NCBI GenBank assembly: GCA_937896185.1
Contig: CALBMG010000134.1
Coordinates: forward strand, 1 to 8,305
DNA length: 8,305 bases
DNA from: an uncultured Microbacteriaceae bacterium
GTDB taxonomy: Bacteria; Actinomycetota; Actinomycetes; Actinomycetales; Microbacteriaceae
Direction of reading: 5' to 3'
The position numbers and the translations under genes are program-made. The notes beneath the pieces were generated by a model that saw only the letters and a list, made by a program, of their open reading frames with translations, was not told the origin of the DNA and did no database searches. This document shows, one piece after another, positions 1 to 6,600 of this stretch. Positions within the stretch are counted from its first letter, which is position 1, and every line of letters starts with the position of its first letter.

Positions 1-72
1 CGATACGCAAACGGCGAAAATTCACCGGAATCCACCGATTTCGGAACCACTGTGAAAGAAACGAGACCAGCA

Positions 73-2532
73 ATGAACATCACGGTCGTCAAGCGCGATG
101 GGACCCGCGAGCCCTACGACGCCAACAAGATCAACCTCGCCATCGAGGAAGCCGCCGAAGGCTTCCCCGACAAGCTGGCGTGGGTGACCCAGATTGGTAC
201 CGAGCTCGAGCTCACTCTGTTCGATGGAATCACCTCGCAGCAACTCGACGAAGCCGTCATTCAGGTTGCGCTCCAGAACGTCAAGGATGACCCTGGATTC
301 GACCAGATCGCCGCCCGACTCCTTCTCAAGACCATCTACAAGAGTGTCCTGGGCGACTACAACAGCGAAGAGGAACTCAAGGCGCTTCACGCGAAGCACT
401 TCGAGGCCAACATCCGCCGCGGCGTTGACGAGGGACTGCTCGACACCCGCCTGACCGAAATGTTCGACTTCGACGCCCTCGCCAAGGAACTCAACCCGTC
501 GTTCGACGAACTCCTCAAGTACATCGGTGTTGTCACGCTCAACAACCGCTACGGAATCAAGGGACGCAACGGCGACCCGCTCGAGGTTCCCCAGTACTTC
601 TGGATGCGCATCGCCATGGGCCTCTCGCTCAACGAGGCAAACCCCACCGACATCGCCATCGGTTTCTACAAGAAGATGTCGACCCTCGAATACCTCGCCG
701 CAGGTTCCACGCTGGTTAACGCCGGTACCTCGTACCCTCAGCTGGCCAACTGCTTCGTCCTCGAAATGCAGGACGACATCGAGCACATCGCAAAGACCAC
801 CCGCGACGTCATGTGGCTGACCAAGGGAACCGGTGGAATTGGCCTCTCGGTCACCAAGCTGCGCGCCCAGGGATCACCCATCCGCTCGAACAACACCGTC
901 TCGACCGGCCCCATCCCCTTCATGCACACCATCGACTCGGTGCTGCGCGCCATCTCGCGCGGTGGCAAAAAGTTCGGCGCACTGTGCTTCTACATGGAGA
1001 ACTGGCACATGGACTTCCCCGAGTTCCTCGACCTGCGCCAGAACTCCGGTGACCCTTACCGCCGCACCCGCACCGCAAACACGGCCGTCTGGATTTCGGA
1101 CGAATTCATGAAGCGCGTCCAGAACGACCAGGACTGGTACCTGTTCGACCCGCTCGAGGTCATGGACCTCAACGAGCTCTATGGCGCCGCATTCTCGAAG
1201 CGTTACAACGAATACATCGCAATGGCGGAACGCGGCGAAATGAACCTGTTCAAGCGCATCAGTGCCCGCGAACAGTTCAAGCAGATCCTCATCTCGCTGC
1301 AGTCCACCTCGCACCCCTGGTTGACCTGGAAGGACACCATCAACCTGCGTGCGTTGAACAACAACACCGGCACCATCCACAGCTCGAACCTCTGCACCGA
1401 AATCTGCCTCCCTCAGGACGCCGACAACGTTTCCGTGTGCAACCTGGCATCGATCAACCTCTCGCGCCACCTCAACGGCACCGAGTGGGACTGGGACCTC
1501 ATGGACGAGAGCGCTCGCGTCGCCGTGCGTCAGTTGGACAATCTCATCGACATCACCCGTTCCTCCGTCGCCGAAGCCGACAAGGCCAACGCCGAAAACC
1601 GTGCCGTCGGCCTGGGCCTCATGGGCTTCACCGACGTGTGTGAGCGTCTGGGAATCTCGTACGAAAGCGAAGAAGCCTACGACCTCATCGACGAAATCGT
1701 CGAGCGCATCTCGTACTCGGCAATCGACGAGAGCGCCAACCTCGCACGCGAGCGTGGTTCGTACGACAACTTCGAGGGATCACGCTGGTCGCAGGGACTC
1801 GTGCCCTTCGACTCGATCGACCTCACCGAAGCCGACCGCGGAGTGTCAATCGACATCACCCGCAAGACGCGCCTCGACTGGGATGCCCTGCGCACCAAGG
1901 TCAAGGGCGGCATCCGCAACGCCACCCTGATGGCCATCGCACCCACCGCATCAATCGGACTCGTCGCCGGCACCACCCCCGGTCTCGACCCCCAGTTCTC
2001 GCAGATCTTCTCGCGTTCGACCTCTAGCGGCAAGTTCCTCGAAGTCAACCGCAACCTGGTCGACCAGCTGAAGGCCCGCGGAATCTGGGAATCGACCCGC
2101 GAAGACATCCTGCGTTCACAGGGTGACATCCAGGGCATCGCCGCAATCCCCGAAGACCTGAAGGCTGTCTTCAAGACCAGCTTCCAGCTGTCGCCCTACT
2201 CGTTCCTCGAGGTTGCCGGTCGCGCACAGAAGTGGATCGACCAGGCCATCAGCCGCAACATGTACCTCGACACTCGTGACATCGACGAGCTCGTCAAGAT
2301 CTATTCGGGCGCATGGGAACGTGGCGTGAAGACCACCTATTACCTGCACATGAAGCCCCGCCACACTGCCGAACAGTCGACTGTCAAGGTGAACAAGGCC
2401 GAGACCCTCGTTGAAGGCGCAAAGCGTGGCTTTGGCGGCGCAGCCCCCGCTGCCACCGCACCCACCGCGGCTCCGGCCGCCGCACCCGCCCGTGGCTTCG
2501 GCTTCGGTGGCGCTGCGAAGGGTGGTGAATGA
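73..2532 (+). CDS. nrdA: Ribonucleoside-diphosphate reductase large (alpha) subunit, class I
   Basis: Catalytic subunit of aerobic ribonucleotide reductase, which reduces NDPs to dNDPs in the cytoplasm with NrdB; 819 aa from the chosen start. Residues 3-92 form one N-terminal ATP-cone (VVKRDGTREPYDANKI), the usual site of ATP/dATP activity control. The barrel follows with active-site Cys227 (LANCFVL), Asn439-Cys441-Glu443 (NLCTEI), Cys456 (SVCNLAS) and the radical-relay pair Tyr756-Tyr757 (KTTYYLHM). These correspond to E. coli C225, N437/C439/E441, C462 and Y730/Y731. No intein interrupts them. Residues about 783-819 are an Ala/Pro/Gly linker with two RGFG motifs, and the frame stops there. 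The C-terminal CxxC tail expected of the family is absent and lies in the overlapping ORF at 2529. ATG at 73 is preferred over GTG at 52 because homologues begin just before the ATP-cone; its Shine-Dalgarno is weak (GAAACGAG). Only 72 nt of upstream sequence is visible, with no convincing promoter or NrdR box. Confidence 0.96.
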   Translation: MNITVVKRDGTREPYDANKINLAIEEAAEGFPDKLAWVTQIGTELELTLFDGITSQQLDEAVIQVALQNVKDDPGFDQIAARLLLKTIYKSVLGDYNSEEELKALHAKHFEANIRRGVDEGLLDTRLTEMFDFDALAKELNPSFDELLKYIGVVTLNNRYGIKGRNGDPLEVPQYFWMRIAMGLSLNEANPTDIAIGFYKKMSTLEYLAAGSTLVNAGTSYPQLANCFVLEMQDDIEHIAKTTRDVMWLTKGTGGIGLSVTKLRAQGSPIRSNNTVSTGPIPFMHTIDSVLRAISRGGKKFGALCFYMENWHMDFPEFLDLRQNSGDPYRRTRTANTAVWISDEFMKRVQNDQDWYLFDPLEVMDLNELYGAAFSKRYNEYIAMAERGEMNLFKRISAREQFKQILISLQSTSHPWLTWKDTINLRALNNNTGTIHSSNLCTEICLPQDADNVSVCNLASINLSRHLNGTEWDWDLMDESARVAVRQLDNLIDITRSSVAEADKANAENRAVGLGLMGFTDVCERLGISYESEEAYDLIDEIVERISYSAIDESANLARERGSYDNFEGSRWSQGLVPFDSIDLTEADRGVSIDITRKTRLDWDALRTKVKGGIRNATLMAIAPTASIGLVAGTTPGLDPQFSQIFSRSTSSGKFLEVNRNLVDQLKARGIWESTREDILRSQGDIQGIAAIPEDLKAVFKTSFQLSPYSFLEVAGRAQKWIDQAISRNMYLDTRDIDELVKIYSGAWERGVKTTYYLHMKPRHTAEQSTVKVNKAETLVEGAKRGFGGAAPAATAPTAAPAAAPARGFGFGGAAKGGE
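2518..2522 (+). promoter_or_regulatory. Shine-Dalgarno for the NrdA-tail ORF, inside the end of nrdA
   Basis: AAGGG (within GAAGGGTGG) lies 6 nt before ATG 2529 and 9 nt before the second ATG at 2532. This is good spacing for ribosome binding and fits coupled re-initiation at the ATGA overlap. An internal Shine-Dalgarno can also stimulate frameshifting, so the site does not by itself decide between the two readings. Confidence 0.6.
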
Positions 2533-2612
2533 TGAACGAACACGACAACGTAGGCGAATACATGGTTCCCATGGATCCCATGGATTTGCTGCACTGCGAA
2601 GGCTGCCAGTAA
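2529..2612 (+). CDS. Small ORF carrying the NrdA C-terminal redox tail (CxxC)
   Basis: A 27-codon ORF begins at ATGATG, overlapping the nrdA stop as ATGA (start 2529-2531, stop 2530-2532), in the -1 frame relative to nrdA. It is acidic and ends DPMDLLHCEGCQ, with Cys23 and Cys26. In class I large subunits a mobile C-terminal cysteine pair re-reduces the active-site disulfide (here Cys227/Cys456) and is itself reduced by thioredoxin or a similar protein. nrdA as read lacks such a pair, so this ORF most likely supplies it. AAGGG at 2518-2522 is well placed as its ribosome-binding site. Frame 0 is closed immediately upstream by TGA at 2526-2528, so read-through into it is possible only within a few bases. 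Alternatives are a separate coupled peptide, a -1 frameshift product, or a one-base indel (for example GAAATG read as GAATG) that detached the true NrdA end. Content is clear; mode of expression is open. Confidence 0.75.
   Translation: MMNEHDNVGEYMVPMDPMDLLHCEGCQ
2568..2585 (+). repeat. Tandem 9-bp repeat CCCATGGAT x2
   Basis: Two exact head-to-tail copies of CCCATGGAT sit in frame in the tail ORF and encode Pro-Met-Asp twice, just before the CxxC. Each copy contains the palindrome CCATGG. Probably a small in-frame duplication in a flexible tail; no independent role is evident. Confidence 0.7.
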
Positions 2613-2667
2613 CACATCTCACGACCGGGCCAGAGTCCGGCGCCAACACCACACGAAAGAGGAAATA

Positions 2668-3645
2668 ATGGGAATTCTCGGAACCGGAATTAAAGAAGGA
2701 CTCGTCCTGAAGCCCGTCCGCTACAAGTGGGCTATGGACCTCTATGACCAGGCTGTTGCAAACACCTGGTTCCCCAACGAAATTCAGCTCGGCGAAGACA
2801 TTGCTGACTTCAAGAAGATGTCGGACGAGGAACAGCACGCCATCACCTTCCTGATGTCGTTCTTCAACCCCAACGAACTGATCGTCAACAAGGCCCTGGC
2901 CTTTGGCGTGTACCCCTACATCAACGCCCCCGAGGCGCACCTGTACCTCGCCAAGCAGATGTGGGAAGAAGCCAACCACTGCATGTCGTTCGAGTACGTG
3001 CTGGAAACCTTCCCCATCGACCGCGAGAAGGCCTACAACTCGCACGTCGAGATCCCCTCGATGGCCCGCAAGGAAGAGTTCGAGGTCAAGTACATCACCC
3101 GTATGACCGAGGACACCCTGGACATCAACACTGTCGAGGGCAAGCAGGACTTCGTCCGCAACCTCATCGCCTACAACATCATCATGGAAGGCATCTGGTT
3201 CTACTCGGGCTTCATGGTGGCCCTGTCGTTCCGTCAGCGCAACCTGCTGCGTAACTTCGGTTCGCTGGTTGACTGGGTGGTCCGTGACGAGTCGCTGCAC
3301 CTGAAGTTCGGTATCAACCTGATTCTCACCGTTTTGGAAGAAAACCCCGAGATCGTGACCGAACAGTTTGTCAACGAGGTCAAGCAGATGATCCTCGACG
3401 CTGTCGAGATGGAGTGCGAATACAACAAGGACCTGCTGCCCAGCGGCATCCTCGGTTTGAACTCGGACTACATCAACCAGTACGTGAAGTACCTGGCTGA
3501 CCGTCGCTTTGAAGAGCTCGGCTTTGAGCCCGTCTACAACGTGTCGAACCCGGCCAAGTGGATGGCGACCGCGAACGACACCCTGCAGCTGGTGAACTTC
3601 TTTGAGTCGACCAACACCTCGTACGAGGTCAACCACACCAAGTAG
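2668..3645 (+). CDS. nrdB: Ribonucleoside-diphosphate reductase small (beta) subunit, class Ic-like (Phe in place of radical Tyr)
   Basis: 325-aa dimetal-carboxylate small subunit that generates the oxidant passed to NrdA. Ligands read directly are Glu70 (FFNPNE), Glu101 and His104 (WEEANH), Glu174 (IIMEG), and Glu208 and His211 (RDESLH). The residue seven after Glu101 is Phe108, where E. coli NrdB has radical Tyr122. All these spacings equal those I recall for C. trachomatis R2 (E89, E120, H123, F127, E193, E227, H230), and long stretches are near-identical in wording (IIMEGI-FYSGF, LPRGILGL-like). The first ligand is Glu, as in Chlamydia, not Asp as in E. coli. This supports a Mn/Fe class Ic enzyme, known in Chlamydia to replace the tyrosyl radical. 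Trp34 (W51 equivalent) and C-terminal Tyr319 (Y338 equivalent) of the radical-transfer path are kept; Trp203 stands at the Chlamydia Tyr222 position. A strong AGAGG ribosome-binding site at 2658-2662 sits 5 nt before the ATG. Operon partner of nrdA, separated only by the tail ORF and 55 nt. Confidence 0.96.
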   Translation: MGILGTGIKEGLVLKPVRYKWAMDLYDQAVANTWFPNEIQLGEDIADFKKMSDEEQHAITFLMSFFNPNELIVNKALAFGVYPYINAPEAHLYLAKQMWEEANHCMSFEYVLETFPIDREKAYNSHVEIPSMARKEEFEVKYITRMTEDTLDINTVEGKQDFVRNLIAYNIIMEGIWFYSGFMVALSFRQRNLLRNFGSLVDWVVRDESLHLKFGINLILTVLEENPEIVTEQFVNEVKQMILDAVEMECEYNKDLLPSGILGLNSDYINQYVKYLADRRFEELGFEPVYNVSNPAKWMATANDTLQLVNFFESTNTSYEVNHTK

Positions 3646-3658
3646 TCAACGACTGCCG

Positions 3659-3697
3659 AAATGGTGGCATCAGCCCTCGGGCGGTGCCACCATTTTT
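3659..3697 (+). terminator. Rho-independent terminator of the nrd operon, overlapping the hrpA 3' end
   Basis: A perfect 11-bp stem pairs AAATGGTGGCA (3659-3669) with TGCCACCATTT (3685-3695), and a T-run covers 3693-3697. The 15-nt loop contains GCC-CTCG-GGC, which can form a small inner hairpin. It starts 13 nt after the nrdB stop. On the opposite strand the hairpin is the same, but only TTT follows it, so termination of hrpA transcripts there is likely weaker. The hrpA stop codon lies in the loop. Confidence 0.9.
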
Positions 3698-6600
3698 GTT
3701 ACCCGCTGAACGGATATTGGACCTGCCGCTCCCAGTTGCTGCGCAAAGAGGCTGATCCGCAGTTCCTCGAGCGCCCATCGTGCGGTCAACATTCGGGTTT
3801 CCGCGGTCACGGGCAGGGGAATCACGCCGCCGGCAGCGTCAAAGGCGGCCTGCGCCTTTGCAAATTCTGTCATCGAGGCTCGATCGCGTGCGGGAGCCTC
3901 GCGGAGTTTGTCGATACGGTACAGAATCCCGCGAAGGTACACGGGGTAGCGCGCCACGGTGGTGGTGGTCAGTTCGGCCAGGAACCCCGCGTGCACGAGA
4001 CCGTCCAGATGCCCGCGGATGTCGGTGAAGTGCGGAATGAGCGCCAGCGACTGACCTGCCTTGATTGCCGCCGCAATCTGGCCGTTGAGGCGGCTGATGG
4101 TGACCACCTGGGCAATCACGGCCGACAACTTGTCAATAATTCCGTCATTCGCACGACCCCACACTGCCGTGAATTCGGCCGTGGTCAACACGGTCCCCGA
4201 TGGCAGCGCGTCGCGGCACAACATCAACAGCGCATCGGCCGCCAGGGCCTTCACCGAAGGATACGGGCTCGCCGCCAATGACAGTTTTTCGGCCGTCGGC
4301 AACGAATCAATCACGTACTCGGCGGGACTCTTTGTGGTCAACGCCACCAACCGTGCGACACCCCGACGATGGGCCAGATCGCGTTCGTTACGCGTGCCAT
4401 AGACGACGACCGACACGTCGCGAATGTTGTCACGCAGCCCCGGGTAGCCCGTAACGCGGGAAGCTCCGTAGGAAATTTCGACCTGGTCGGGCAGATCCCC
4501 GGGCCACTGGGTGACCCCGTGCTGTTCCTCAAAATTCGACACTGTCACAGTCGGTTTCGCTCCACGCGAGGACCGCCCACGCTGCGAATCCGTCGTGGTG
4601 TCGGTTGCACGCGTCGCACCCCCGTTGCGGTCGGTGCCGCGGCCGTTGCCCCGCGGCTGCTCTGCACGGGGAGCCTGTTCGAGTGTGGCGAAATCACGGG
4701 AGTATCGCGTGACAACCCCACGAGAATCCGTCAGGGCAAACCGAGTCCGCAAATGGGCGGGAACTTTCTCCCAATCGAAATCGGCCGAGGACACAACCAC
4801 ACCGGCCTGACGGCGAATCTCGGCACCCAAGAATTGGGTAATCGACGTGCCCGAATGCTCGGGCGACAGCGGCATCGCGGCGACGAGCTTCGCCGCCCAA
4901 TCCTTGGCCGGAACCACGGTGACGCGAATAGGTTTCGGCAACGACTTGATCAGTGCCGTGACCAGGTCAACCCGCAAACCGGGAACCAACCAGTCAAAGC
5001 CATCCGACACAAGGTGGGGGTACAGTGCCGACGGAACATGAACGGTCATGCCGTCATCGGCCGCGCCGGGGTTGAACGCATAACTGACGGCCAGCTGCGC
5101 GTCACCCTGTCGCCACACCGTCGGGAATTCCGCCGAGTCGGCCGCGGCCTCGGTCACCTCACCAAACACGTCGACGGTCAAATCGAGCGCGTTCGGATTC
5201 GACTTCCGCGCTCCACGCCACCATCCCTCAAATTCACGCACCGACGTAACGGTCTGTGGAATGCGAGCATCGAAAAATTCGAAAGCGACCTGGTCGTCCC
5301 ACCGCAGATCGCGACCACGAGTGCGAGTCTCGATATCCTCGACCGTGATTCGCGTGTCGGCGGCGACCCGCACAAACCCATAGAGCGCATCGGTGGTGTT
5401 CGTCGGCCAATCACCGTCCACCAGCGCATGCCGGATCAACAGTTCACGCGCCATGACCGGGCTGATACGCGAATACTGAATCCGGCGTTTAGGCACCACC
5501 GGCACACCGTACAACATGACCTTCTCGTCAGCCACGGCGCTGCCGTGACGGGAATCCCACCGCGGCTCCGAATACGAGCGCGACACCAGGTGCCCCGCCA
5601 AAGGTTCCACCCACGCCGGGTCGATGACGGCAACCCAACGGGCATACAGCCTGCGAGTCTCGGTCAATTCGGCGGCCATCACCGCTGTCGGAGACTTGTG
5701 GGACAGGGCGGATTGGCTCGCAATAACGAACCGGGTGCCTCGAGCCCCCACATATTCACGCGACGCCGTCTGCTTTTTCAGCGGTTTGCCGTCCTTGCCG
5801 CGCTGGGGCTTCGCCTGGTCGTCGAGCAAACCGATGCGACTCAGCAAACCCGACAACAGGGCCCTGTGGACGCCACCGGGGTTGGGGCTGCCAGGGTGTT
5901 CGGGCACCGTGTGGCCCAACCGCTTGACGCTCGAGACCAGCTGGCGGTTCAGATCCATCCATTCACGAACCCGCAAATAGTGCAGGTATTCGTCGCGGCA
6001 CAACCGCCGGAACGCACTCGATGACAAATCTCGACGGTTCTCGGTCAAGTAATCCCACAGCTTCAACAACCCGAGGAAATCACTCGTCGGATCGATAAAC
6101 CGAGCGTGTTTGTCGAGCGCCTTCTGGGGTGACGCTTCGGGGACCTCACGAGGGTCGATGATTGTCAACCCCGCAACAATGGCAATCACCTCGCGGGCTG
6201 TTCCCTGCTTCAGGGATTCCAGAATCATCCGACCAAACCGGGGATCCACCGGCAGTCGTGACAGTTGGTGTCCGATGCGGGTGGGGCGAACATCGTCGCC
6301 GTCACGTGTGATGGCGCCCAGCTCAAACAACAGGTCGAGGCCGTCCTTGATTCCGCGAGAATCCGGCGGAGTCAGGAAAGGGAACTGGGCGACATCACCC
6401 AAGCCCAACGTCACCATGGTCAAAATCACGCTGGCGAGGTTTGTGCGCAACACCTCGGGGTCGGTGAACTGTGGGCGCGCCTCGAAATCCTCCTGCGAAT
6501 ACAAGCGAATCGCAACACCGGGGGCCACGCGGCCTGCACGGCCTGCACGTTGCATGGCCGAGGCCTGTGAGATGGGTTCAATGGGCAGTCGCAATACCTT

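Noticed and set aside
52..72. GTG at 52 as an alternative nrdA start, seven codons upstream
   Set aside because: It adds residues before the ATP-cone that homologues lack, has no better ribosome-binding site, and ATG 73 gives the family-typical N-terminus.
1..72. NrdR box or promoter upstream of nrdA
   Set aside because: No pair of NrdR-like repeats and no TANNNT at leaderless distance is visible; the control region is probably left of the window.
700..1460. Intein in NrdA
   Set aside because: Large reductase subunits often hold inteins, but all catalytic motifs are continuous here and the length is normal.
22..1470. - strand ORFs at 22-786 and 874-1470 opposite nrdA
   Set aside because: Shadow frames of nrdA with no family signature or independent start signals.
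2561..2573. Small hairpin CATGG-TTC-CCATG as a frameshift stimulator
   Set aside because: It starts about 30 nt past the frame junction, farther than typical stimulators (5-9 nt), and its 5-bp stem probably only reflects the repeated CCATGG palindromes.
2617..2645. Weak CCGG/CCGG hairpin between the tail ORF and nrdB
   Set aside because: The stem is only 4 bp with an 8-nt loop and no T-run, so it is not a credible terminator or attenuator.
2116..3636. 506-codon - strand ORF opposite the nrdA end and nrdB
   Set aside because: A mirror frame of two well-recognised genes; its composition is rich in Val, His, Leu and Gly, as expected for antisense of biased codons, with no domain seen.
4369..6024. 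551-codon + strand ORF antisense to hrpA
   Set aside because: It lies wholly opposite a clear helicase gene, its translation is rich in Arg/His/Gln without any recognisable domain, and long antisense frames are expected at this GC content.
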